43,945 nt of DNA from a virus. Every line of letters begins with the position of its first letter. Position 1 is the first letter of the stretch. Below, in pieces: positions 22,296-29,446 of the stretch. Under the pieces are notes generated by a model that had not been told where the DNA came from, searched no databases, and saw only the letters and a program-made list of their open reading frames with translations. The DNA is taken from IMG/VR virus record IMGVR_UViG_3300032046_000058, positions 1 through 43,945 of that record. The stretch is one strand, 5' to 3'. A program made the position numbers and the translations under genes.

Positions 22296-23009
22296 TTATA
22301 CCAAACTATGCCACTTTCCATCCTCGCAATATATATCAATAAGGTGTGGCCAGATTGTGTCTGTGGCATAATAGTCGTTTGTTGTGTGTTCTATTTCAAA
22401 ATTATGGTCTAGCCGTGCTCTTAAGAGCACTGCCTGACCTTCATCTGGCGCGAACTGCCATATGTGTTCAGCACTGTTCATCCAATAACTTCTTCTTCCT
22501 GATGTGCCGTCTGGCCACGTTTCCTGGTCAGTTCCATATGATGGACTATGTGTTAATAAGCCTTGCTTTGCAATCTGCAGGGCATTTTCTAGATTAGTTA
22601 TGTGATATACGTGGCGGTTGTCTGATGGAACAGGGCCATCAACTTTCATTGGTTTTGGCACATCTTGATTATCTAATCGATCACAAACGGTCTTTATTAA
22701 ATCTTCAGTATTTCCTTGCTTATATGGATCCCATGGGACCGCAAAACTATCAATTATTTTGTCATCTTTTGATATGTTAATTATTATTTCTTTGACGTTT
22801 GAGAAATACAGTACGTGCGTTCCAATGTTTGCTATAATGTGTGGGTTGTCTTTCTTACTAACCCATAACACCCTAAAATCATGATCGGCAGTCAATCCTA
22901 TTTCATGTTTAGCGTCGACTTTATATCCAAGATCTTCAAATTCGGACATTAAGAGATCTACGAAGTTAGGTGTGTATCGTTCATCTTCAAGTAATACAGC
23001 TAATTTCAT
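22296..23009 (-). CDS. Candidate ejected ADP-ribosyltransferase-like protein
   Basis: A 237-aa protein from the ATG at 23009; the TTG at 23021 would add four residues. It begins MKLAVLLE-DERY, a second tag class with a (L/I)xE site at residue 8. The C-terminal half resembles the ADP-ribosyltransferase fold of DarT/DUF4433 relatives: HVYHITNLENALQIAKQGLL, then SYWMNSAEHIWQF, then AVLLRARLD. In T4 the ejected ADP-ribosyltransferase Alt modifies host RNA polymerase. The catalytic Glu is not fixed from sequence alone. The N-terminal 100 residues are unrelated to a fold I know. Confidence 0.55.
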   Translation of the reverse strand: MKLAVLLEDERYTPNFVDLLMSEFEDLGYKVDAKHEIGLTADHDFRVLWVSKKDNPHIIANIGTHVLYFSNVKEIIINISKDDKIIDSFAVPWDPYKQGNTEDLIKTVCDRLDNQDVPKPMKVDGPVPSDNRHVYHITNLENALQIAKQGLLTHSPSYGTDQETWPDGTSGRRSYWMNSAEHIWQFAPDEGQAVLLRARLDHNFEIEHTTNDYYATDTIWPHLIDIYCEDGKWHSLV

Positions 23010-23043
23010 CGGTCTGCCCAAGAACTAACACTTCGATCAATTG

Positions 23044-23649
23044 CTAACTATTGTTTTGTGCCGCTTGTAACGCGTTTTTATACCACTCGTTCAACTTTGG
23101 TAGGTAGGCTTTTTGTTGTTCTCCAGTCATCTGCCCACTTTCCCTCTGCTTTTTAAGTTTTTCTATAGCAGCATGAAATTGTTCTTCTACCCAAGCGACA
23201 TATTGTTTCTTGGCTTGAGATTGAGCTGGTTGTTGAGCTGGTTGTTGAGCTGGTTGTTGAGCTGGTTGTTGAGCTGGTTGTTGAGCTGGTTGTTGAGCTG
23301 GTTGTTGAGCTGGTTGTGTTTTTGCGGCATTCATCGCATCTGCACGGCTTGCATATTTTAATGGACGTTTACAACTATTACACGCTAAAGACAATGGTTT
23401 ATCTAATGATCCAATTGGTTTGTGGCAATTACCACAGAATTTTTCTCCAGTGCTTTTGTCTGTGTCGATATATCCCAAGGATTTTGCTGCCTTTTCTATC
23501 CTGTCTTCTTCTCTCATGCCACTCGGATCTTTGGGATCGTGGCCCTTCCCGAAGGTGCGGTCGTCGAGCGTTGCAGTCTGCTCGTCCTGCTCTTGTGGCA
23601 CGTCCGGGTCTTCGGTAATCAATTTAGCTATGTCTTTGGGATCGATCAT
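23044..23649 (-). CDS. Tagged zinc-ribbon protein with QPAQ repeat linker
   Basis: A 201-aa protein. The start at 23649 follows CTTGGAG and gives MIDPKDIAKLITE-DPDV; the longer frame upstream lacks support. After the tag and an acidic stretch, a zinc ribbon with CGNC and CNSC lies near residues 70-95. Eight tandem QPAQ-type units follow (a flexible linker) and the C-terminal tail is helical and Gln-rich. A Zn domain plus long linker suits a virion cargo that must unfold and pass through the tail. Function unknown. Confidence 0.65.
   Translation of the reverse strand: MIDPKDIAKLITEDPDVPQEQDEQTATLDDRTFGKGHDPKDPSGMREEDRIEKAAKSLGYIDTDKSTGEKFCGNCHKPIGSLDKPLSLACNSCKRPLKYASRADAMNAAKTQPAQQPAQQPAQQPAQQPAQQPAQQPAQQPAQSQAKKQYVAWVEEQFHAAIEKLKKQRESGQMTGEQQKAYLPKLNEWYKNALQAAQNNS
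23223..23317 (-). repeat. 12-bp tandem repeat encoding QPAQ units
   Basis: Eight near-perfect copies of a 12-base unit (GAGCTGGTTGTT on the plus strand) encode the Pro/Ala/Gln linker of the tagged zinc-ribbon protein. Copy number is likely to vary by slippage. Confidence 0.9.
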
Positions 23650-23680
23650 TGTATACTCCAAGAGTAAAACGCACCGAGTT

Positions 23681-24175
23681 TTATTCACCAGAAGGATATG
23701 CAACCCAAGCGGCTTGTTCATATCCTTCTGGCCACGCCAACAAAGACTGTATTGTTCTATGCCATCCTTCAATCAGTTCATAGCCATCGTTGCGCTTTAT
23801 CATTATTATCGGTTCTTTTGATGGTCCTGCTTTTATTATTTCTTTTTGCTTTTGATGCCTTTCTGCGTCTCGTGGAACCAAATCTGGGTTTTCACCTTCA
23901 ATTCTTCTTTTGAGTTTTTGACGTATTCTAGGAATAAAAATGTCTAAAGTAACGGTTATTGTTTCTAATTTCCATGTCGAATCAGATAACCATGTTGATT
24001 TCCATTCTTTAGCCCATTTTGGATCATCTTTTATTATAGGATATATAAAATCTTTGATGACATAATCCGGAACCTTTGGGAAGGTGTCTTTTAAATATCC
24101 AACCATCGGTTGTCTTAATTCACAAAAGACATCTGGATCTTCAGTGATCAGTTTAGCTATGTCTTTGGGATCCAC
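23681..24175 (-). CDS. Tagged ParB/Srx-like protein
   Basis: A 164-aa protein from the GTG at 24175: MDPKDIAKLITE-DPDV, preceded by AAGGA. The C-terminal part carries the ParB/sulfiredoxin-like pattern: EPIIMIKRNDGYELIEGWHR then TIQSLLAW. The usual motif is a dGyxliDGxHRxxAa loop. Such domains bind nucleotides and occur in ParB nucleases and in phage proteins. Its start overlaps the end of the next upstream gene by 19 bases. Activity is uncertain because the Asp/Gly of the motif is replaced by Glu/Gly. Confidence 0.65.
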   Translation of the reverse strand: MDPKDIAKLITEDPDVFCELRQPMVGYLKDTFPKVPDYVIKDFIYPIIKDDPKWAKEWKSTWLSDSTWKLETITVTLDIFIPRIRQKLKRRIEGENPDLVPRDAERHQKQKEIIKAGPSKEPIIMIKRNDGYELIEGWHRTIQSLLAWPEGYEQAAWVAYPSGE

Positions 24176-24552
24176 GTTGACGCTTCCTTTATTTGATCGA
24201 TAGTCGCGATAGTTGCTTTGATTGTCTTTGCACCAATAGTTAATGCCTTTCTTATCCTATGCGTCCCATCTATTAAATCTCCAGTTTCATCTAATATTAT
24301 CGGGTAATTAAGATCTGCTCTCGCTTCCCATTCGCTATCTTCTCCAAATTGCCATCCTCTCTTTATAAGATTTTTATATAATGATTTGGTGCTGACGAAC
24401 TTTATAGGATTGTTTTTGGTTATTATCCAAAGTTTTCTGATGTTTATTTCATATAAGCCAGTTTCATCTTCATATGTCTGCGACCCCTCATCTGATGCCG
24501 TTGGCACATCTGGGTCTTCAGTTATTAATTTGGCTATGTCTTTAGGATCCAT
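24157..24552 (-). CDS. Tagged ParB/Srx-like protein, second copy type
   Basis: A 131-aa protein from the ATG at 24552, beginning MDPKDIAKLITE-DPDV (same tag as the next gene). The C-terminus has the intact ParB/Srx loop: YPIILDETGDLIDGTHRIRK then ALTIG. It resembles the neighbouring ParB-like protein in fold but not closely in sequence, so the pair may be ancient paralogues. Both are predicted packaged proteins. Divergent from the plus-strand metalloprotease gene with a 33-base gap. Confidence 0.65.
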   Translation of the reverse strand: MDPKDIAKLITEDPDVPTASDEGSQTYEDETGLYEINIRKLWIITKNNPIKFVSTKSLYKNLIKRGWQFGEDSEWEARADLNYPIILDETGDLIDGTHRIRKALTIGAKTIKATIATIDQIKEASTWIPKT

Positions 24553-24585
24553 GCAATATCTTTGCGTTATGATCAAAATTAATGT

Positions 24586-25260
24586 GTGAAACTTAGTGTT
24601 TTATTTGAAGAAGATAAGGTCACTGTCGGATCGCGTTTTATATTAAATATTATAAAGCGTGCTCTAGAGCAGAAACCAAGCACTCCGACAGAATTGCGCA
24701 AGATATTATATACGATTGCTGGTCAGAATGGCATATTACATGGAAATAAAATTCAATTGCCTAAAGATATTGATCCAGACGGAAAATTTTATCTAGTAGT
24801 ATACCCAGAATCTGCTGATGGTAAGACTAATGCTGAAGCGCATGGGAGCGCAATAAGATTATACGCCGATGTGATATTAAAAGACCCAAAGCGTGCAATT
24901 CCTAATATCAATGGAATCATCACCCACGAATTGGCTCATATTTTCGAGAAAGAGGGAACTTCTCCCGATGAAGATGTGATCGACGCTGGGGAAAGAACCG
25001 TTAAGTACCTATCTGATAGTGGAGAGATAAATTCAAACGCTAGACAAATAGCGACTCTATATAATCATGTGTTCCCTGGCCAACCGCTTGATGATGCCAA
25101 ATTAAATGAACTCGCGCAGCAATACAAAGATAACGAGACGATGCAGTGTTATCTGATTAAATTTAGATCTAAAGATATACAAAGCAAATATGCACATATT
25201 GCGGATTTGGAGCAGGTATATCAAGATATTATTGACAAAATACAAAAGCATCTAACTTAG
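24586..25260 (+). CDS. HEXXH zinc metalloprotease-like protein with MKL-type tag
   Basis: A 224-aa protein from the GTG at 24586: MKLSVLFE-EDKV. The tag-like N-terminus matches the MKL class, with a (L/I)xE site at residue 8. The middle contains THELAHIFEKEG (HEXXH, residues 112-116), the zinc site of zincin peptidases, followed by an acidic EDVIDAGERTVKYL helix that could supply the third ligand. The rest is helical. The only plus-strand gene in this part; no clear ribosome-binding site is seen. An ejected protease is the inferred role. Confidence 0.65.
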   Translation: MKLSVLFEEDKVTVGSRFILNIIKRALEQKPSTPTELRKILYTIAGQNGILHGNKIQLPKDIDPDGKFYLVVYPESADGKTNAEAHGSAIRLYADVILKDPKRAIPNINGIITHELAHIFEKEGTSPDEDVIDAGERTVKYLSDSGEINSNARQIATLYNHVFPGQPLDDAKLNELAQQYKDNETMQCYLIKFRSKDIQSKYAHIADLEQVYQDIIDKIQKHLT

Positions 25261-25272
25261 CTGTTTCATATA

Positions 25273-25491
25273 ATGCCTTTGCACGTCTCTGATGTATATA
25301 AAGCCAAAGTGAAAACGATACCGAAATTCATGGCAAAAATTGAACCAGTAGTTAAAAGAATTACTAAGCGAAGCGAAAACAAAAGTAAAAATGCGCCGTT
25401 CAAAACGTTCTCCTTTAGCCCGCGCCCGTTGATAAGGGCTAAAGGCGCCGGAGGTCTTCGGCGGGTTAGGCGTAAAACAACCAGTTCATGA
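25273..25491 (+). CDS. Possible 72-aa basic protein, weak support
   Basis: The frame starts at an ATG 12 bases after the metalloprotease stop. Its first 45 residues are AT-rich, Lys-rich coding sequence (VYKAKVKTIPKFMAKIEP). It then enters the GC-rich hairpin region and ends. The last third may be an artefact of reading through a structured element, or the true protein may change frame there. I keep it at low confidence. Confidence 0.3.
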   Translation: MPLHVSDVYKAKVKTIPKFMAKIEPVVKRITKRSENKSKNAPFKTFSFSPRPLIRAKGAGGLRRVRRKTTSS

Positions 25492-25735
25492 GCGGGCCTT
25501 CGCCAAAGGCGTCGTAAAATCCTGGCAGGAGCGAGTGCTCCCCGGCGAATTCGAACTGCTTATAGCCGGGACCATGTGCATCCTGAGGTGGCTCTCGAAA
25601 GGGAGTTTCGAGCGTGAGAGGCGCTCGGCGGTTGAGCCTCTGCCGGGTCGGGGAAGCGAATTAAGAATCGCCGAACCGTTTAGAACCACCGTGAAGAAGA
25701 TATCTAAAGATCATTTCGATTTCGATCCTCTTTAA
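25412..25735 (+). ncRNA. GC-rich, hairpin-rich island, candidate structured RNA or import
   Basis: About 290 bases are clearly GC-richer than the flanks. Perfect short stems follow one another: 25412-25421 with 25436-25445 (10 bp), 25446-25450 with 25459-25463, 25501-25504 with 25508-25511, 25592-25596 with 25601-25605 closing a GAAA tetraloop (alternatively 25594-25600 with 25606-25612), and a GAGGC...GCCTC arm around 25618-25640. An open frame also runs through 25433-25735 in a third frame (containing GVVKSWQERVLPGEFELLIAG in part), so a coding remnant is the alternative. Strand is assumed plus. Confidence 0.35.
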
Positions 25736-25840
25736 CGATTTCGAAACCTTTTTGATATCTCTTCTAACCGGCTCTGCCACATACGCTGGGCAAGGCTGGG
25801 ATGCGGTTGGAAGGAAGCAGAGTATCAAAGCAGACAAGAG

Positions 25841-26032
25841 TTATTTTACGAACATAGACAGGATCTTGAGAACTGTGAAACCAGCTGCTGTTAATGTCTG
25901 GATGGTTTCTTTGGTTGCTTTAGAATTGCGAAGCTTAGCGGCAGCCTCCTCGAAGACCTTAGCTGCGTCATCGGCAGAAAAGGAATTGAGGTCGACCTTC
26001 TTATCTAGTCCAAGCTGATCATAAATACCCAT
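25841..26032 (-). CDS. 63-aa small helical protein
   Basis: A short protein, MGIYDQLGLDKK then a helix (ADDAAKVFEEAAAKLRN) and a C-terminal hydrophobic helix (TLTAAGFTVLKILSMFV). It follows the lipoprotein gene by one base on the same strand. The hydrophobic end is marginal for a membrane span. Together with the lipoprotein gene it might form an envelope- or lysis-related pair. Function unknown. Confidence 0.55.
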   Translation of the reverse strand: MGIYDQLGLDKKVDLNSFSADDAAKVFEEAAAKLRNSKATKETIQTLTAAGFTVLKILSMFVK

Positions 26033-26033
26033 A

Positions 26034-26420
26034 TTACTTACCTCTCTTCGATTCGATTAGATCGTAAATCTGCTTGCCTTGGGCTACCCACGCCGGTAGC
26101 TCCTGAATTACGCTACTGAAGAACGCAGGGTCTAATGTATCAGACTCTGCAGCTCCCTTAATGACCAGAAGCCAACAATAGTTGATAGTCAATTGCTCGA
26201 TAATAGCCTTCTTCTGGGCATCAAAGATCACTTGATCCTCAGGCTTCCACTCCGGATTAGCTTTAGCTAGTTTTTCAAAGTTGTTCAGCTGGCGGACAAC
26301 ATTTTTCTCGAGATTGACCTGGTTTTCTGTGGCCATAATATTACCGGGGCCAAAGTCATCAAAACTAGTGCATCCGACGAACAGCATGCAGACAGCGATA
26401 ATAGCGAGAATAGAACGCAT
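26034..26420 (-). CDS. Lipoprotein of unknown function
   Basis: A 128-aa protein with an N-terminal signal peptide and lipobox: MRSILAIIAVCMLFVGC, with Cys17 as the lipid-modified residue, followed by Thr-Ser. The mature part is helical and polar. The start has a good ribosome-binding site (GGAGGCACC). Phage lipoproteins include outer-membrane spanins and superinfection-exclusion factors; this one is larger than most o-spanins and lacks a Pro-rich stretch, so I cannot assign it. Confidence 0.75.
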   Translation of the reverse strand: MRSILAIIAVCMLFVGCTSFDDFGPGNIMATENQVNLEKNVVRQLNNFEKLAKANPEWKPEDQVIFDAQKKAIIEQLTINYCWLLVIKGAAESDTLDPAFFSSVIQELPAWVAQGKQIYDLIESKRGK

Positions 26421-26558
26421 GGTGCCTCCTATAACTTCAACCTACCAGTATTTTTGTCGCGAGCAAGCAGCGTAAATATTTAGGAGCACAAAAATAAAGC
26501 AAAGAAGATTTAGACTACGCAACGTATTTTATTATTAGCAATTTAATGGTGGTGAATC

Positions 26559-26819
26559 ATGAGGGGAGCAACAGAAAAACTAATGGTATTAACGCCAAAC
26601 CAAGCACGAGCCGCGCAATGTTGGTATCAGTTCATCGGTGATATAGTTGCGGCAGATAGGGCAATGGAAAGGAAAATTACCCAGGTTAGCAAACCAATCG
26701 TGCTAAATGACCGAGAATGTTCAATACTCGCAAGATGGTGGAACTATCTTCCGAGCAACTTAGTTGATCCTGGCGATAGAGATTTATACGATACAATCAG
26801 AAATTTTTTATTTAATTAA
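26559..26819 (+). CDS. 86-aa protein of unknown function
   Basis: The ATG at 26559 follows GGTGGTGAATC. The product is helical with aromatic residues (AAQCWYQFIGDIVAAD, ILARWWNYLP) and ends in TIRNFLFN. It is the first plus-strand gene before the polymerase region, separated from it by a strong hairpin. No family recognised. Confidence 0.6.
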   Translation: MRGATEKLMVLTPNQARAAQCWYQFIGDIVAADRAMERKITQVSKPIVLNDRECSILARWWNYLPSNLVDPGDRDLYDTIRNFLFN

Positions 26820-26840
26820 GCAGCGTCCCGTCTGAGGCCA

Positions 26841-26876
26841 GTTTTGGGCCGCCTCGTAACAGGGGCGGCCCAAAAC
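26841..26876. other. Perfect 13-bp hairpin upstream of the polymerase gene
   Basis: The arms 26841-26853 (GTTTTGGGCCGCC) and 26864-26876 (GGCGGCCCAAAAC) are exact complements with a 10-base loop. There is no T-run on either side, so it is not a standard intrinsic terminator. It sits between the small gene and the polymerase N-half gene, so it may act as operator or RNA structure. Confidence 0.75.
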
Positions 26877-26901
26877 ATATACAGAGAGTATTTGAGCCAC
26901 T

Positions 26902-28314
26902 ATGGAAGATGTCAGAACACCAGACGCAATAGATGATATAGAGATTAAATATCCAGGACCAAAAGATTTGGTGCATCTGCACTCACATACTATATTTTCA
27001 GCTCTTGATGGTATTGCATCACCAGAAGATTATATGAAAAGGTGCGGAGAACTTGGTATGTCAGCTATTGCCATAACCGATCATGGGTGTCTTGCATCTT
27101 TCCCAGACGCTTATTTTGCGGCCAAAACATATAAGATAAAATTCATACCAGGATGTGAGATATATTATAATGATCACCACAATGAACTACAGGAATTCCA
27201 AAAAAGTGGTAATAAATGGTCATCTTTGAAATTGTTGGACCTAGAAAAATATGAATTATTACGCAGGCATAGACACGTAACTGTTTTGTCTAAAAACCAA
27301 GTTGGGTATAAAAATTTAATCCATATGACTACCAATGCATGGGAAATTGGCCATTATTATAAACCAAGAATCTGGATGGATATACTTGATAGCCATAAAG
27401 ACGGGCTAATTATTCTTAGTGGGTGTATGAATGGTCCGGTATGTCACGAGATAAGGGCAGCACACGAATTAACCATTAAAGGCCAAAATTCGGAAGCAAG
27501 TAGGCATTTAGAGATGGCCAGACAGTGGTTAAATGATATGCGCGAAATATTTGGGAAGGACCTATATATTGAAATGCAAATGCCGGGTAAAGACCTTGAC
27601 GGGTCAATCCAAGCTTTCGCGACATGCGCGAGATGGTCTGATGAATTTGGCATAAAAGCCGTCATAACTAATGATTGCCATTATATTCACAGACAAGACT
27701 TTGATGTTCAAAAATGCATGATGGCGGTTGACCAAAAAAAGACATTAGATGATCCTGAGCTATTCACCACCAATTCAAGCGAGCAATATTTTAAGAGCAG
27801 ATCGCATCTTAGGGCTATATTCCACGAGCATGGCTATAATGCAGATGTTAGTCAGGCTAAATTTGAAGAAATTTGCGATAACACTGTTGAAGCTGCAGAA
27901 AAATGCGATGGGTTTAAACCAGACCTATCACCAAAATTACCAGCCATTAAAAACGCTAGTGATAAACTAACAGTTTTAGTATTAAATGCTCTCAAGGATA
28001 AGGAGTTATATAATAGCCAGAAGAAATATGAAGTTGATGGAAAGATGGTCACCCATAAAGAGCAAGCCCTGATAGAATTAAGTCGGATCATCTCGAAAGG
28101 CTTCGCGCCATACTTTTTAGTGATTCGAGATTTAATACAATATTCTATTAATAGTGGATGGGATGTTGGTCCTGCCAGAGGTAGCGCTGGCGGATCATTG
28201 GTTTGTTTTCTAATCGGGATCCACGAGCTTGATCCATTAAAGTGGCACCTATCATTTAATAGGTTCATGTCGCCGTCTCGAGGCGGCAACATGCTGAAAG
28301 TATCAATGGAATAA
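26902..28314 (+). CDS. dnaE: DNA polymerase III alpha, N-terminal half (PHP and first palm part)
   Basis: A 470-aa C-family polymerase fragment. The PHP domain is visible: HLHSHT at residues 25-30, ITDHGC near 57 and FIPGCEIY near 83. Near the end it keeps the nucleotide-binding palm motif (VGPARGSAGGS, 422-432), the HELDPLKW segment and FNRFMSPSRG, and stops right after KVSME, where DnaE would read VSMPDFDVDF. So the split falls just before the catalytic aspartates, which are in the gene at 29443. A one-base overlap (TAATG) couples it to the next gene. Confidence 0.9.
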   Translation: MEDVRTPDAIDDIEIKYPGPKDLVHLHSHTIFSALDGIASPEDYMKRCGELGMSAIAITDHGCLASFPDAYFAAKTYKIKFIPGCEIYYNDHHNELQEFQKSGNKWSSLKLLDLEKYELLRRHRHVTVLSKNQVGYKNLIHMTTNAWEIGHYYKPRIWMDILDSHKDGLIILSGCMNGPVCHEIRAAHELTIKGQNSEASRHLEMARQWLNDMREIFGKDLYIEMQMPGKDLDGSIQAFATCARWSDEFGIKAVITNDCHYIHRQDFDVQKCMMAVDQKKTLDDPELFTTNSSEQYFKSRSHLRAIFHEHGYNADVSQAKFEEICDNTVEAAEKCDGFKPDLSPKLPAIKNASDKLTVLVLNALKDKELYNSQKKYEVDGKMVTHKEQALIELSRIISKGFAPYFLVIRDLIQYSINSGWDVGPARGSAGGSLVCFLIGIHELDPLKWHLSFNRFMSPSRGGNMLKVSME

Positions 28315-28739
28315 TGTATAAAGAAATTGACCAGCTGCTTAGAAGAGGATTTTGCGCCATTAGTATAATGGCTGATCCAGATGGATCATATAAAGATTCA
28401 AATGAAGTATGGGGCGAATCATATGTTTATATCAGCATTACACATAAGCAATATACGTCAGAACTAAGGTTTTTGTTTAGGTCGATTGGTTTCACACAAA
28501 CCTGTGATACATTACGAAAATTAGTCAAAATGTATGATGATCGAAAAGGTGATGTGTGGGAGTTATCAAACCAGAAGAGAATACCATTGAATTTGTTGCC
28601 AACCGATAAAATATTAATACAAGGAACCATTAATGGGCTTAAAATAGCTAGAGAAATTTTAGGATTAACTATCCATGACCAAAGAGAAGTTAAGCCTACT
28701 CCGAGACCTGGTGGCCAAAGCCCTACATGCACAAGCTAA
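28314..28739 (+). CDS. 141-aa protein inserted between polymerase halves
   Basis: The ATG at 28314 overlaps the stop of the polymerase N-half gene. The product starts MYKEIDQLLRRGFCAIS and has a beta-rich N-terminus (YVYISITHKQY) followed by a helix and a basic Pro-rich tail. No family recognised. Its last 65 bases overlap the next gene in another frame. Being translated directly with the polymerase N-half, it could be a polymerase accessory factor, which is inference. Confidence 0.55.
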   Translation: MYKEIDQLLRRGFCAISIMADPDGSYKDSNEVWGESYVYISITHKQYTSELRFLFRSIGFTQTCDTLRKLVKMYDDRKGDVWELSNQKRIPLNLLPTDKILIQGTINGLKIAREILGLTIHDQREVKPTPRPGGQSPTCTS

Positions 28740-29076
28740 CTACATACGCATAGTTGGAGACGACTTGCCAATTCGCGCTTATATTACACTATTTAAGTGG
28801 CCAGATGTAACAAGTAGCTTGGTGCTGGCATTGAACGACAATGAATCAGCAATTGATGTCGCGATTGACGATTTATCGGCCATAATTATTTGCACGCTAA
28901 GGCCATTAGCATTAACGTATGTTGATATTGCCAAAAATGCAATGGATAAAGATGCCGTCAGGGAGGAGATAAACTTATTATCAAAATCGGGAAACATACA
29001 TAGCTCAAGAGACCAATTAATTAAGATAATTAATGGCATCAGTGATGCCAACCATGGATTCCCACGAATAATTTAG
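28675..29076 (+). CDS. 133-aa protein between polymerase halves
   Basis: The start lies inside the end of the previous gene (65-base overlap), with only weak ribosome-binding signal. The product is helical (LSLLRDLVAKALHAQ) with a beta-alpha unit in the middle and an acidic centre (NDNESAIDVAIDD). No family recognised. The context is the polymerase operon. Confidence 0.5.
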   Translation: MTKEKLSLLRDLVAKALHAQANYIRIVGDDLPIRAYITLFKWPDVTSSLVLALNDNESAIDVAIDDLSAIIICTLRPLALTYVDIAKNAMDKDAVREEINLLSKSGNIHSSRDQLIKIINGISDANHGFPRII

Positions 29077-29086
29077 GAATGTAAAC

Positions 29087-29446
29087 ATGAAAATTGAGAC
29101 TGGTGGGATAGTCAGTAAAAAGACTGGGTCGAAGTTCGCTGTTATAATTAAGATAGGTAGTGAAATTAGATCGTATGTGCATGAAGTCAAATCAGATTCG
29201 ACACTTAATTATGTTGAATTATTGGCGGTTAAATTTGCTTTACTTGGTTCGAATGTTACACCAATAATAATTTCAACACCAAACGTCTATGTATGTGATA
29301 TCTTAAGGCATGAGGGCGATAATTGGCTAAAACTGCCAAAATCAAATAAAGAACTAGTAGATGAAATCAGAAAGCTTATAATAGAAAAGAATGCATCAAT
29401 AACGTTCGAAAGAAACGAAGAAATTAGGAAACTGTGTAGCTCATGA
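29087..29446 (+). CDS. Degenerate RNase H-like domain protein
   Basis: A 119-aa protein with the pattern of an RNase HI fold: an N-terminal beta hairpin (GGIVSKKTGSKFAVIIKIG), the helix NYVELLAVKFALLG (as in nxxELxAvxxAL), and IISTPNVYVCDIL where an active enzyme would have TDSxYV. The Asp residues expected of the first strand and of the TDS site are absent (Glu and Pro/Asn instead), so catalysis is doubtful. It sits directly upstream of the polymerase C-half, and its stop overlaps that gene's ATG. Confidence 0.5.
   Translation: MKIETGGIVSKKTGSKFAVIIKIGSEIRSYVHEVKSDSTLNYVELLAVKFALLGSNVTPIIISTPNVYVCDILRHEGDNWLKLPKSNKELVDEIRKLIIEKNASITFERNEEIRKLCSS

Noticed and set aside
23113-23361. Leu/Ser/Trp repeat ORF on the plus strand
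   Set aside because: It is the antisense shadow of the 12-bp QPAQ repeat in the tagged zinc-ribbon gene.
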